Source: Welwitschia mirabilis
Taxonomy: Eukaryota > Gnetophyta > Gnetopsida > Welwitschiales
Reading direction: 5' to 3'
DNA length: 64,000 nucleotides
NCBI GenBank assembly: GCA_051453625.1
Contig: JBOZIK010000001.1
Location: 277,357,921-277,421,920, forward strand
The position numbers and the translations under genes are program-made. Below the pieces are notes generated by a model that ran no database searches, had not been told where the DNA came from, and saw only the letters and a program-made list of their open reading frames with translations. The first letter of the stretch is position 1; the number at the start of each line of letters is the position of its first letter. Shown piece after piece: positions 1 to 14,814 of this stretch.

Positions 1-365
1 AATACATAGATTAATCTCAACTGAAACTAAATCATTAAGGCTTTATTCTTACAGTGTTTTCTTCCAATAAGCATTGTTTGCATAGCCTGTGAACTCTTCC
101 TTCATCCTCTCTCTCTAGCATGTTTTTCTTTTCTATGCATCTTCCTCTCTCATCAGTGTGTTTTTCACATTATATGTTTCTCCCTACCATTTATGCCTCT
201 CTCCCACATGTGTCTTTACCATAAAATCTTAAATGAAGTTACCTTTTGTAATGTGATCTTATTTGTATATTATTTTCCTCTCTTTTATGCCTTTTCATCT
301 CAGCATTTTCCTTTCTCCTATGCATTAGTTGGTTGTCTTTCCTCATAAAACATAGTTTTATCCTT
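1..365. other. Pyrimidine-rich stretch, unassigned
   Basis: The plus strand is rich in C and T, with recurring tcttcctctct-like runs. It contains no reading frame or recognisable RNA. Because an LTR end and primer site lie just beyond the following gap, it could be the upstream part of the same LTR or an LTR leader, but no second copy is visible to prove this. Confidence 0.3.
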
Positions 366-465
366 NNNNNNNNNNNNNNNNNNNNNNNNNNNNNNNNNNN
401 NNNNNNNNNNNNNNNNNNNNNNNNNNNNNNNNNNNNNNNNNNNNNNNNNNNNNNNNNNNNNNNNN
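366..465. other. 100-N assembly gap
   Basis: Exactly 100 N. Unlike most gaps here, its two flanks show no clear overlap beyond a few bases. Confidence 0.95.
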
Positions 466-839
466 TTATCAGAATTAGTAATTTTCTTTATGTAAAAGTT
501 TAAAGGGTTTAAAATGTAACTTTTAGATAGTATTTCTATAAATATGAGCTTAATCCATACCCTTTAGAGTAAAACCTAGGTGTTTGTAGTTAAAAATATA
601 CTCTATTTTATCATTTTCAAACCTTCTAAATTACTATTGTCATTTGATAAATGAACATCGTAAAATAGTCTAAATAACTTAAGTAATTTTATTTAATGAT
701 TAAATTAAATGATATCTTATAAAATTATATTAGACTAGTATTAAGCCTTTAGCTATAGACTTAATTATATAGAGATGTTTAATATTTTAGAGCTCAAATC
801 TACATGAAGTTTTTAAGTGTGAAATTTTAAAGCATTACA
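466..839 (+). repeat. 3' part of an LTR (Ty3/gypsy type)
   Basis: The segment ends in attaca, the expected ..CA end of an LTR, directly followed by a primer-binding site. The LTR's TG start is not visible and must lie in or before the gap at 366-465. I found no partner copy downstream, so the other LTR is lost, too diverged or outside the window. The assignment rests on the primer site that follows. Confidence 0.6.
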
Positions 840-854
840 TTTTGGTATTAGAGC
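840..854 (+). promoter_or_regulatory. Primer-binding site, initiator tRNA-Met type
   Basis: The sequence ttttggtattagagc matches the plant retrotransposon primer site TGGTATCAGAGC except for one C-to-T change. It is the best preserved such site in the window. It sits where minus-strand DNA synthesis would start, right after the LTR, and gives the element a plus orientation. Confidence 0.75.
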
Positions 855-3800
855 ATTAAAGTGAGTTTTGAAGTTTTCGACATTAGAAACTTAGGGTGTT
901 ACAAACATAGACATGGAAATGATGTTGGGATGTAGCTGAGAAGAAGTAAAAATTTATTGTATAAGGCCTAAGCTTAAACAATGTTATTGTACCCTTATCA
1001 GTATCTTAACTTTGATTCTATTACAATAAGATGTCTAAGATATAGTGGTTTCAGTCTCATCCTTATCTCTTTTTTTGTGATAATTTTGGTCATTTGTTAG
1101 AATGATATAATTAGATGGTTTTGTAATAGTATTTTCCAAAACCTAGAGGTTGCATTATGAGAGATCTTAGTATGTTATGTTTTAGATGATGTGAGATACT
1201 AAGCTATTATAAGGCATTGTCTATAGTTTTTGTATTAAAAGATTTATGAATGGCATGTGTTCTACTTATATTTTAATTTTAATAATCTCATTTAATTATG
1301 GTATGTACAATAAGCTTACTACTAAGCATTTTAATTAGTATAATAAAATATGATTTGGATATTAGTTGCTCTTTGTTATGCTTTTGTTTGGAGTGCTTTA
1401 GAATCCTATTATGTCTTTATAAAAGAAACTAAAAGGTTGATATTTAGGATGATAAGATGCCAAAGATGTATTACAACTAATCATTGGGTATAATTAAAAA
1501 TAGTTTTTAGTTAATTATTTAGTTATACTAAAAGTGATTCATGTTTAACAATGAGTCAAATATGGTCTTTTGAATAAGAGAAGGTATTTTGATGTAAGAG
1601 ATGGTTTTGAACATTGCAATAATATTGTCTTTTTCATGGGGATTTAAGTATTATAAACACTATTAAATATAGCTTCTAAGGAGCTTCACTAGATAATTCT
1701 CAAAGAAGAATAACATGGATCCTATGAAGCCTTACTATACAATTGTCAAAGTAGAATACCAAGTATTGATGTTAATTTCATCTTACTTGATAATTTAATT
1801 TTTAATAAAAAGTTACTGATCTTCTATTCTGATGCCTAAATGATATAGGGATATTCTTCTATATACATTTTCATGGCCATGTTGTCCTAATAATTCAAAG
1901 TGGAAACTAAAATTTTAATGTTAATGATTTAGAACACTATCATATACCTTATTTTAAAAACTTAGATTTGCCTCTTATTATTGTAAAAATTTGATCTTCA
2001 GGTTGTTAAGATACTTGGATGTCTTATTGGTATTCAAAACATTTCATCCTCATTTGTAACTATAATAAGGTATCTCATTGATATTGATTTGAATCATATA
2101 AATATTTCTTCTCCTTAAATCTAGCATTTTTAGTCATTAGTAATAGGTTGTTTGCTTTAGTCCTCTAAAAATATATAGCTATTTTTATAGAGAAGGTCAT
2201 TTGTTTGACTAGTACTCCATTTTCCAATGAAATAAGTTTACTAATAAAATTCATAAAAATTGTTTAAACTCTTTCTAAAGCTTATTTTTGTGAAAATACT
2301 TCATTTAATGATAAAAACAATATAACACCAAAAAAATAAAATGCCTAATCTTATTCAAAAAACTTGATAAAATGAAGATGGTATTTCTTTATTTAAGCAG
2401 TATCTAGTTTTACAAAATTTAGGAACTTTTATTTCAAACAATATGAAAAATAATAAGCATTTACTGTAGAATACTTCCAAACAGTAACATTAGATAATAA
2501 TCTATTCCTTATGAATCTTTAAAAAGACTATGTTTTTAAATAGTCCAATCTTGATGAAGATTTTAAAAAAATTTTGTTTTTAAATAACCTAATCTTGATG
2601 GGACTTTACAAAGAGTATGTTTTTAAATGGAAGTACTTTTCTTGTTATATAAGCATCAAAGGATAATATTCAAACCTCTAATCAATTTTAGGCTTTTAAA
2701 GAATCACTTGAATACTGAGTATAAATCAATGATTAATTGAACAACATCCCTAGTTTCATAATTTTTTTTATTGCAATAATCTGAACTCTCTTGAAAAGAA
2801 ATTACTTTTGTTAAAGAGTTATTTGCTAAAAATAAATTTACATCTACAACAAAATATTGTAATAGTTGAGGTGATTATTTTATTACTCTTTACTCATGTT
2901 GATACTCTAAAATAGTCTAAAATTATTTTGATTCTAAAAATAGAAGCAATTAGATTCTTCTTTCTTCTCCTTATGAATTTTTTAGAATCTACTCTATTTT
3001 CATTCCAAATGGGGTTTTAAAAGATGTTTCTTCTAATTAGAGTTAATGTGCTCTCTTGCAAATCTTCCTAAGATCCTTAGAAGAAGTTTTAACATGATGA
3101 ATAAATTATTTGATAAGACTGATGGCTATTGTTTTCATATGAATTCCTTAAAGAAAAAATTATAAAAATTGATTCATATATTCTTTTAAATAGTAGATCA
3201 TGTGATTAATTTTCTCTAATAATGCTTACATTAAGATAAATTATGATGTGATTATATTCTTCAATGCCTTGATAAAGTTCTTTTTCTTCAATATATATTT
3301 GGAACTAGAATTTTATATATAACATAATAATTATTAATTATTAGATCATTATGTATTTATTTATAAATTAACCTTGGGCATTTTACTAATGGACATCATT
3401 CCTCCCTTTATGTTATATGGAAATTCTTTTAATTATAAATTAAAAACTATTTTACATTTTTTATTAAACATTGAATAAGTTTCATGATGGAACCATACTA
3501 TTTTTTTAACCTAGAATTATTCTAGTTATGTTGGTGAAAGAATGAATGCAAAATGAATAGGAATATATTCAAACATTTAGCAATAAATGTTATCCATTTC
3601 TATTACTGAAGAGTAATATTCTTTTAATCATCATCTTAATAAGAATTTCTTAGAAATCAAGATTTTTTTAAATTTCTAGAAAATTTATTTTTTTCAAAGT
3701 ACTACTATTAAGAGCAAATTTTATTAGAGTAACATTGAATATGTTAATTATAAATAGCTTTTTAAAATTCCTTAAGATAGGTTTCTTCTTCTCAATTATA

Positions 3801-6800
3801 TATAATGGTAGTTTATAGTAATTCTCAAGTTATTCTGATTTGTTTAATTAAACATTTTACTAAGATCCCTTATTTAACTAAATTTAGTTAGATTGTATTT
3901 AATAAAACTACTAACTTATTTTTGTAGAATGTTTTGATAGTTCATCAACAAGGTTTGGAGAAAGATATTATAAGGGATACGTTGCAAGCTAATTAGTTTA
4001 ATATGGCCTTGGTGAGGCTTAAGTGAGTGGTTTTTCTATTGAATTTTATAAAAATCACTAGGATATTACAGGGAAAAACTATTATAAGGTAGTTTAAGAA
4101 GCATTACATGTAAGAAGCTTCTCAACTATCATTTGTCTTTTGTTAATACTAGATTATTTTTATTTCATTTTCAATTTAAAAATAATTTTATTATTTTATG
4201 TATCTTAATAAATTTTGAGTAACATTGTATCTACTTGAAAGCTTTCATCAGGGGAAAAGGATAATAATGGATATACTTCCCTCCTTAAACTTGATTATGT
4301 AAAATATTATGGTAGAATTAAATGAAACTTTATCTTACTTTTAAAGCAAAAGATAGGATTTTGTAAGGTTTTCTCTTATATATTAAATTATTTGTTCACA
4401 ATGAAAATGCCTATATTACAAATTGAAAAGCTATTATTTTCACATTTCATATTAAAATATTTTTAATATAAGTATGTCCTTATTATTCCTTTATTTTTAT
4501 CATTATGAGATATTTTTTGTATTATGCTATTCAAAAGAATCAATAAGATAATCTCATTCATAGTATCTCAATTAGTTAAAATTTAAAGCATTTCATCGAC
4601 ATGCAATTTAAATATGAATCCTCTTTTTTAATTAAGAATTATCATGTTATAATTAATAATTTTCTTTTCAAGATTCATATTTTTTATTCTTTCCTTAGTT
4701 ATAAGATCAATTAAGAAAAGTATTTAGTATTTACTCTTTTTAAAAATTATACAAGACTTCTCTATAAAAACTAGAAATTTGTTTGAAACGATAAAGTGAT
4801 TAAAAATTTTTTAAATTTTCTTTTCTTTTCAAAGGAACTATGAGTAATCATAAGCCTTTACTATTAATCATTAACTTTTAGAGTAGATAGATACAAAGAT
4901 AAAATGCATTTTATCAAGAAATAGTTAGGGTATAAAATCATTTGATTTACTAGACATATCCATTATTCCTCTTCTTGGATTATTGTTGTTTTAAGTTATA
5001 AGTAAATTAAAAAATTATATAATTCTTATGGTATAAACGCATTTTGTATACTAGTCATATCCATTATTCCTCTTGTTAGGTTCTTATTGTTTTAAGTTAC
5101 AGTTACTTTGTAAATTTATGTGATTAGGTAATAATAATAGGAAATGATATCATAGAGTCATACAAGGATTTATTACTTATCAAAGGTAAACTAAAGGAGG
5201 GGAAAAACATTTAGACACTTATTAATTGCTTTCTCTAAATTTTCTTCATCTATGATAAGTGATCAACTAATTTTTTTTCACTTCATGGGATGGTTTTATA
5301 GCTTAGTTTTTAGTCATTAAAAATGGCTTATGTAAAGAATAGATCAAGCTACATATGGTTGTAGTTTCTATGTGAGAAATAACCAACCAACAACCTTATT
5401 ATATGGCAAGTTTCTAGTGGCCCCATCTACCTCACTACCCCTACTTATCCCAATCCTTTCAAGTCCATTAACTAATTTATATATCTTATTGATGTTAATA
5501 ATCAAGGAGTTTGGATTGGACAAATAATGATTCACAAGAAATTCATTTAGAATAATTTTTTATTTCTTTTTATACATTGCAGATAGCAATTGCATGATGG
5601 TTACCACTAAATTACATTCTAGTTTTTTCTTTAAAATTTTAGATAATAGCTCATTGGTTTAATAGGTTTTGATCTCTCTTTTATTGATTTATATGACATT
5701 TATATTAAGAATTATGATGAGAAATAATAACATAAATCATAATAAGAGAGTCAATACGTATTAAAACATTAAAGGATATATATAATACCTTTCTTACCAA
5801 AATAATACCACATATTTTGCTCCATTTGGTATTTGTAGTTTTTACTTTCTATTTATCAAATAATGAAGACAAGTTTTTATATTATTTAATTGTTTCTTTA
5901 TGAATCAAAATTCTTAAATGTGGATTTTTACATTGTTTCAAGGACTTTAATCAAACTATAAGAACATTCCTCTTAGAGATTAACCAAATATTCCAAGACA
6001 TACTTTGTGTCTTTCAAATTATCATAGATCCTATACCCTTACTTAATATAAATACATGATGCAATAACATTTTTTAAAGAATTAATAACTTTATTTTTTG
6101 AGTTTTAATCTATAAGACTACTATTTTACAATTTATTACTTTTAAGATTCACAATCATGTAGTAAAACTTCAACTAAAGTTTAATTATCTCTTTTTTTAA
6201 TTAAAACACCAATGAAATGAAACAAAAAGTATAAATGTAGTTTTGTTACACTTACGAATCATAGAACAAAAAATGCTCAAAATTCTTCTATTACTTTAAA
6301 ATACTTTATCTTTGGTTATAATGATGTCTTTCTTTAATTTTTTCCCCTTCCTCTATCTTCTTCTGTTTTAGATGGTCATTTCAAATGTAATGTCAAGAGC
6401 CCCTTCTAATAAGCATTTCTTATAAATACATTTACATCCATGTGTGCTTCACTATGTTTGACGTCTTCATTTTAAATAGTTATCATAGTTAGTGTGAGAT
6501 GAAGAAACTCTTGTGTTATTTAAATAAAACTAATATTTTACAATGTTATCATTCTAGATTTAGATAGAAGTAGAAACACGTAGTCGAAATCTAAATCTCT
6601 ATTAAGATGAGTAGGCATTAAATTCATTACTTAGCATTAGTAATAAATAAAAATTCATGTACAAATTCTTATTTTACTTCTATTATGAACAAAAAACAAT
6701 TAAAATAATCTTTGTAGTAGATGTATCAAATCCATTTAAAGTAACTTTTAAAAGTAGAAAAGTATTCTTATAACTCTGCAATTGTTAGTTGGTCTTTTAA

Positions 6801-8490
6801 TAAATAAAAAAATGTATTTAGGAAGAGCAAATATCAAAGGCCTTTAATTAATTTTGAGATATAGAATAACATAAGAAAAATAAAATTATTAAGATTTACA
6901 AAAAACATATTTTAAAAGTGCAAGAGTAAGGTTCAATTAAAATAAAAGGTGGCGGAAAATTACAAAGTTCATGGCTATACAAAATTTCATCAGAATGAAA
7001 AGAAATTATGTCATTTCTAGAGTAAACTAGAATGGTCTTATTCTTAAGAGAGAAGGAGGGAGTGAGTTATCGTAGATAAGACGTACTCAGATCAAAGGAT
7101 AGTTGGAAGATTAGATATTCAAGTGAGAAATGATATTAATTTTTTCATGCACTTGTGAGTTCCATTAATCACATGGTCATTATTACAACATAGATTTTAT
7201 ATATTTTTAATCCTTAATTATTCTTATTTTATTATTTTAATATTGATATTTATTATACTTTATTTATACAATCATATTAAAAACCTAAAGTGGTAAAAAA
7301 TATTTTTATATCATTTTATAGATTAACATAGATATATTATCAAATATTCAATAGTATGATTTGTGGATTCCACATAGGATCATGTCAACAAGCATTATGT
7401 TGTAAACAAGTACATTAATGTGGTGATGTTCTAGAGTTAAAAACTTAGCTTTGGAGGAATAATTTACATTGACTTATAAATCATAGTTATACAACAATCA
7501 TCCCACGAATACATTTTTATCATAAATAAATATTTGTAATATGGTCTTAATATCATAAGTCATGCTTACACTTTAGGCACATTTAAGTCTATGTTGTTAT
7601 TATGAAAGAATATACCAAAATATTAAAATTAGATATACCATTTATAATATTATTCTAAAAGTCTCCATAGGCATATAAGATCTTCTATACAGGGGGCTAG
7701 TCTTTTGATACTTGAAGATATGAATTTACTCATCATATACTTCTAGCACATTCTCTTAGTAACTTCTAACATTCATTCATAATAGGAGGTAATTATTTAA
7801 TGGTAATTATATTCTTAATGTTTTTTTTTAATTATTGATGTTTGTCTTAAATGGTTTTATGTTTTATTTTTTTAGCTATTGATGTAGTTTATATTTGTTA
7901 AGGTATTTGATATTTCACATAAGTACATATCTACATTTAAAATAAACTATAGCTATTACATAATTATTATAATCCTTTACGCATCAATAGAATAAATAGT
8001 TTCTTTAGCATGTGTAATTGATTTTAGGTTTGCTCTAACATTTTATTTTTTTTGTATTACCATTAAATAAATCCATTTCTTCTTCTACAATCATTTACTT
8101 TTACATAAAATATCTTATTTCTGCAATTATTATTTAGAAAATAATTCTTATAAATTTTGTATTATTTATATTCTTATCATAAAAGAATGACATTATCTTA
8201 CTCTCAATTAGGTAGTGCTATATTGTAACCATAAGTTCGATGTCATTACTAGGGATAATTTGCTGTTAAATCTTTTTAGGTAGTCAAATTTTATAATTCT
8301 TTGAATTTTTAAGAAATTTTCATGATTATTTAAATTATGGGTATACATCATACCCTATCAATTAAGGGAAATTAACTATAATAAGGATATCAAGGTACAT
8401 TGATTTATTTTTAATTCAAAAGATCTTGTTAATTGTAGTATGAAAATTTAAGGGCTTTTAATTCATTAGTAGGCCTTAAGGTATAACAGT
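855..8490. other. Long A+T-rich stretch without recognisable genes
   Basis: Both strands are closed by frequent stops, and I recognise no protein domain, tRNA or rRNA. The beginning should be the internal region of the element primed at 840, but no gag or pol motif is visible. Old, unrecognisable transposon debris is the most likely content. Confidence 0.4.
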
Positions 8491-8503
8491 TAAAAGTTAA
8501 GGA

Positions 8504-8910
8504 TGTAATCTTTGCACAAGGGGTATAACACTTGTAAAAAGTTACTGTAAAAGGATATGACATTTTGTTTATCTTAAAAGGGAGTGCCTTTGAAAGTGAA
8601 GGGCATACATGGGATTTACATAGGAATATATTAAGTTCTTAAAAATATAGGCTAACTCCCTAGTGATCATATAGATTGAAACTTGAAGGCAATATGACCT
8701 GACTAGGCTAGTGTACCAAGACTTCACATTTGATATTAATAAAACATCAAGATCCATTTTTTACTATACTTAATAATGCTAAGTTAAAATACTTATTTTT
8801 ACATCTATTACATTTTAATCACCTTAAAAAATTATTATTATTTATAGGATTTCCTATTTCTAAATTACATTCCCATGTCATTATTAAAACATTTTTACCT
8901 AATTATCATA
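8504..8910 (+). repeat. 5' LTR of the gag-only element
   Basis: It is homologous to 16674-17036. Shared blocks include the ggatgtaat start, a central aatatgacct block and the tail around ctatttctaaa followed by attaaaac. The proposed start is TG within ggatgtaat, but about 9 bases before it also match in both copies, so the true start may lie a little upstream. The copies differ by many substitutions and small indels, so the insertion is old. A 62-codon frame on the minus strand and a 61-codon frame on the plus strand here are chance. Confidence 0.6.
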
Positions 8911-8911
8911 A

Positions 8912-8925
8912 TTAATATTAGAGCC
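8912..8925 (+). promoter_or_regulatory. Primer-binding site, tRNA-Met type, decayed
   Basis: ttaatattagagcc lines up with TTGGTATCAGAGCC. The three mismatches are two G-to-A and one C-to-T, the signature of methylcytosine deamination. It starts about one base after the end of the LTR, as expected. Confidence 0.65.
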
Positions 8926-9479
8926 ATGAAGATAGTAAATTGCTATACTTTGAAGATTCTAAATAGTGAAAAATATAAAATATCAATTTCATGATGAAGA
9001 TATTTGATTTAATTAAAGAGTAGAAATAGCTACTCAATTCTCTTAAAAAGAGCAGAGGATATATCATAAATCTTATTGTTATAAATAGAAACTAGTATAA
9101 CAATAAGGATATTCTCATACAAGATCAAATAACATAAAAATAGAAAGGTATAGAATTAAAAAAATGGAAATTTAAGTTCATAAGAGGAAGTTATAATTTA
9201 AAAAAAAGGTAAAAACTACTAAAAATCTTGAGTATCTAACAAAGATGGCTAATTTTGAGAAATTGAGAAATCGAATTTGAAGAAAAATCTAGACAAAGTA
9301 AGTTTTACTCACTTTCCCATTATCAAGCACTTCATAAGATTTCTAGAATGGGATTATAATAAGTATTTTTATATAACCAAGAGTATCAATGTATTTTTTT
9401 ATTAGCATTAGTCTAAACTATAAGGAGTCATTAAGGTTTTTATTAGATACTTCACATGTTCCACAAAAGACATCTCATT
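8926..9479 (+). other. Leader segment between primer site and tandem array
   Basis: A+T-rich, no open frame and no repeat unit. It should be the original untranslated leader of the gag-only element, before the array begins. Confidence 0.4.
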
Positions 9480-9940
9480 AGTTAAGAAACCTCAAGTATC
9501 AATCTTACAATTGTATAGGGTGTCACATTACTAATGCAAGCTTACATCATTAATTCTACAATTGCATAGGGCATCACATTACTAATGTAGACTACTATGA
9601 TTGATCCTACAACTATTTAAGACATCACACTATTGATGCAAATTAACATAATTGATTCTAGAACTATATAGGACGCCACACTAGTGATATAGTATGATAT
9701 CATCGATCTTATAACTATATAGGACATCACACTACTATTTTAGGTTAACATTATCGATCTGATAACTATATAGAATGTAACACTTTTGATGTAAGATAAT
9801 ATCATTAATCCTAAAATTATGTAGAATGCAATACTACTAATGCAAGCTAACATCATTAATTATATAAATGTATGGGATGCCACATTACTAATACAGGATG
9901 ATATCATCAATATTATAACCATATAGGACATTACACTGCT
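9480..9940 (+). repeat. Simple tandem repeat, about 51-bp unit, nine copies
   Basis: The anchor -tatagg- preceded by ctat/ttgt recurs at about 9514, 9565, 9615, 9667, 9716, 9767, 9818, 9869 and 9920, a steady spacing of 50-51 bp. Each unit has the order: about six variable bases, aacta(t)atagga, tgccacactact, (g)atgca/gta, then aca-tcatcaat. Copies are diverged by substitutions with few indels. It leads directly into the 112-bp array and has the simpler structure, so it looks like the older, ancestral form. Confidence 0.8.
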
Positions 9941-12900
9941 TATGTAGCTTCTTGAATGCTGACATCATCAACTAGATTATTATAGGATGCCATACCACTA
10001 ATATCATGTTTACAACATGAGACTTAAAACTATATAGGATCGTACACTATTAATGCAGGCTTTGTGGATGCTGACATCATCAACTAAATTACTATAAGAT
10101 GTCACATTATTGACATCATGTTAACATCATTAGACTTAAAACTGTATAGGATACTATACTATTTATGTAGGATTTTCAAATGCTAACATCATTAATTAGA
10201 TTACTATAGGATGTCACACTATTAACATTATGCTAATATTATTAAACTTAAAGTTGTATAGAACATTACCCCACTAATACAGACTTTCTGAATGTTGACA
10301 TCATCAACCACATTATCATTGGACATCACACTACTAACATCATCATATTCACAACTATATAGGATGTCACTTTACTTATGCAATCTTTCCAGATATTGAC
10401 ATCATCAGCTAGATTACTATAGAGCACTCAACTACTGATATCATGCTGACATCATTAGACTTAGAACTATATTGGGTGTTACATCATTGATATAGGCTTC
10501 TTAAGTGCTAACATCATTAACTAGATTACTATAGAACACCATTTTGCTAATATCATGCTTACATCATCAGACTTAAAACTATATAGGATGCTATACTACT
10601 GATGTAGGATTTCTAGATGCTAACATCATCAATTAGATTAATACATGGCATTACACTGTTAACATCATGTTGACATCATCAAATTTAAAATTGTATAAGA
10701 TGTTATACTATTGATGTAGACTTGCTAGATGTTGACATCATTAACTAGATTACTATATGATGTTACACTACTAATATCTTACTAATATCATTAAACTTGA
10801 AACTATATAGGGTGCCACGCTACTGATGTAGGATTCCTATATACTGATATTATCAACCAGATTATTATAGGATGCCATACTATTGACATCAATAAACTTG
10901 AATACTATAGGATATCACACTCTTGATGTAGACTTTTAAGATGCTGACAACATCAACTAGATTACTATAGGATGTCATACTACTAATGTAGGCTTTCTAG
11001 ATGCTAACATCATCAACGAGATTACTATAAGGCATCATACTACTAATATCATGATAATATTATTAAATCTAAAACTATATATAACATCATACTATTAATG
11101 TAGGCTTTTTGAATGCTAATATCATCAACAAAATTACTATACGTTACACTACTTATATGATCCTAACATCATCAAACTTAGAGTTGTATAGGAGGTGACA
11201 CTACCAATGAAGGTTTTCTAGATGATGACATAATCAATTAGATTATATAGAAAACCATAATACGGCTATCATGTTAACATCATCAAACTTATAATTATAT
11301 AAAGTGTGACACTACTAATGTAAGATTACTAGATACTGATATCATCAATGAAATTACTATAAGACACTACAATACTGACCTCATTAGACTTGGAAATGTG
11401 TAGGATGTTACATTACTAATGTAGAATTCCTATAAATTAACATCATCAATAAGATTACAATAATTTGATAGACTATTGACATCATGCTAGCATTGTCAGA
11501 CTTCGAGCTATATAGAATGATACACTACTGATGTAACTTTCTTGGATGCTAACATCATCAGGCATATTACTATAGGTTGTAATCTACTAACATCAAGCTA
11601 ACATCATGCTGACATCATTAGACTTGGAACTATATAGGGTTTTATGCTACTAATGCAGACTTCTTAGATGCTAACATCATTAACTAGATTACTACATGAT
11701 ATCACACTAATGACATCATTATATTTGGAATTATATAACGTGTCATACTAATAATGAAGGATTCTTAGATGCTAACATTATCAACCAGACTACTATAGGA
11801 TATTACACTATTGACATTATGCTAACATCCTCAAATTTGAAATTGCATAAGATATTACTCTACTAATCCAAATCCCTTAAATGTTGAATCATTAACTTAA
11901 TTTCTATAGGGCATCATATTATTGATATCATGTTAACATCATTAAACTTAAAATACTATAAAGTATCATATTATTGATGTAGGCTTTTTAAATCCTTACA
12001 TCATCAACCAAATTATTATAGAACACCATATTGCTAATATCATGATAACATCATCAGACTTAAAACTTAATAGGATGAGATACTATTAATGTAGACTTCT
12101 TGCATGCTAACATCATTAATTAAATTACTATAAGGCATCACATTACTAACATCATGCTGACATCATTACACATGGAATTATGTAAGGTGTTACACTACGA
12201 ATGTAGGCTTCTTGAATGCTGACAGCATTAACTATATTACCATAAAACATCATACTATTGACATCATGCTAACATCATCAGACTTACAACTGTATAGGAT
12301 GATACACTATTGATGTAATCTTTCTGGATACTAAAATCATCAACCAGGTTATTATAGGATATCACACTATTAACATCATGTAGATATCATCAACTTTAGA
12401 ACTATATAGGACATCAAACTATTGATGCATGCTTTCTAAATGTTGACATCATTAACTAGATTAACTATAAGGTAGTATACTATTGATGTCATGCTGACAT
12501 CATCAGACTTGAAACTATATAGGATGTCATACTACTGATGTAGGTTTTTTAAATACTAACATCATTAACTAGATTACTATAGGATGCCATGCTACTAACA
12601 TCATACTAACATTATTTGACTTCAAACACTGTAGGGTGCCATACTGTTGATGTAGGTTTTTCTTAGATGCTAACATCATTAACAAATTACTTTAGAATGC
12701 CACATTGCTAACATTATGCTGATATCATTAGACTTAAAACACTATAGGATGTTATACTATTGATGCAGGCTTCCTTAATGATGACATTATCAACTAGATT
12801 ACTATAGACACCATACTATGATATCATATTGACATCATCACATGTGAAACTAGATAAGGCATCATGCAGCTAATGTATGCTTTTTAAATACTGACATCAT

Positions 12901-13562
12901 CAACTAGATTATTCTAAGATGCTATACTACTGACATCACACTAACTTCATTAGACTTAAAACTATATATGGCATTAAATTTTTGATGCAAGATTCTTAAA
13001 TGCTAACATCATCACCTAGATTACTATAGAATGTTACACTATTGATATGATTCTAATATCATCAAATTTGGAACTATATAAGATGCTATACTATTGATGT
13101 AGGCAGCTTGAATGTTGATGTCATCAACTAAAATACTATAGGACATGATACTACTAATATCATCCTGACATTATCAGGCTTGGAACTGTATAGGATACTA
13201 CACTACTGATGTAGGCTTCCTAGATTCTTAGAGCATCAACCAAATTATTATAAGATATCACATCACTAACTTCATTAGACTTGAAAGGACATAGAATGCT
13301 ATACTGCTAATATAGACTTACTAGATTCTGACATCATCGACTAGATTATTATAGGATACTAAACTACTGATATCATGCTAACGTCAATAGACATGGAATT
13401 GTATTAAATGTCAGACAACTGATGTAAGATTCTTGAATGCTAACATCATCAATCAAATTACTATAAAGTGCTATCTTATTAACATCATACTGACATCATT
13501 GTTCTTGGAACTGTATAGGATGCCACACTGCTAATGCAGGCTTTCTAGATGCTAACATCATC

Positions 13563-13662
13563 NNNNNNNNNNNNNNNNNNNNNNNNNNNNNNNNNNNNNN
13601 NNNNNNNNNNNNNNNNNNNNNNNNNNNNNNNNNNNNNNNNNNNNNNNNNNNNNNNNNNNNNN
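13563..13662. other. 100-N gap between overlapping contig ends in the array
   Basis: Sequence 13125-13562 (438 bp) is repeated almost exactly at 13663-14089 (427 bp, with one small deletion). The homology stops exactly at the gap on the left and starts exactly at it on the right. This is best read as one stretch present twice, so about four array units are probably counted double. Confidence 0.8.
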
Positions 13663-14714
13663 CAACCAAAATACTATAGGAAATGACACTACTAATATCA
13701 TCCTAACGTTATCAGGCTTGGAACTGTATAGGGCACTACAGTACTGATGTAGGCTTCCTAGATTCTTAGATCATCAACCAAATTATGATAAGATATCACA
13801 TCACTAACTTCATTAGACTTGAAAAGAAATAGAATGCTACACTGCTAATACAGACTTACTAGATTCTGACATCATCGACTAGATTATTATAGGATACTAA
13901 ACTATTGATATCATGCTAGCGTCAATAGACATGAAATTGTATTAAATGTCAGACAACTGATGTAATATTCTTGAATGCTAACATCATTAATCAAAATACT
14001 ATAAAGTGCTATCTTATTAACATCATAGGTTTTGGAACTGTATATGATGCCACACTGCTAATGCAGGCTTTCTAGATGCTAACATCATCAATAAGATTAC
14101 TACATCATACCACAATACTAATATCACATTAACATCATTAGATTTTAAACTATATAAGATGTCATACTACTAATGTAGGATTCTTAGATGTTAACATCAT
14201 CAATTAGATTACTATAAGGTGCCACACTATTGACATTATGATGACATCATTAGAGTTAAAATTGTATAGGATGTCATACTACTGATGCAAGATTCTTGTG
14301 TGCTAATACCATCACTCATATTACTATAGGATGCTACACTATTAACATCATGTTTACATCATTAGAATTAAAACACTATAGGATGTTACATTATTGATGT
14401 AGGCTTCTTAGATGCTAACAACATCAATTATATTACTATAGAGTATCACACTACTAACATCATGCTAACATCATCAGACTTAAAAATGTATAGGGTGTAA
14501 CACTACTAATGCAGGCTTTCTGAATGCTAAAATCATTCTTTGGATTAGGGTGTTACACTATTGACATCATGCTAGAATCATTAGACTTAGAAGACTATAG
14601 GTTTTCATACTATTGATGTAGGCTTATTAGATAATGACATCATTAATCAAATTATTATAGGGCATCACATCACTAACATCATGCTAACATAATTATACTT
14701 AAAATACTAAAAAG

Positions 14715-14814
14715 NNNNNNNNNNNNNNNNNNNNNNNNNNNNNNNNNNNNNNNNNNNNNNNNNNNNNNNNNNNNNNNNNNNNNNNNNNNNNNNNNNNNNN
14801 NNNNNNNNNNNNNN
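14715..14814. other. 100-N gap between overlapping contig ends in the array
   Basis: The 48 bp at 14667-14714 recur at 14815-14862 with two differences, touching the gap on both sides. An unmerged contig overlap is likely. A true array unit would not be expected to stop exactly at the gap. Confidence 0.75.
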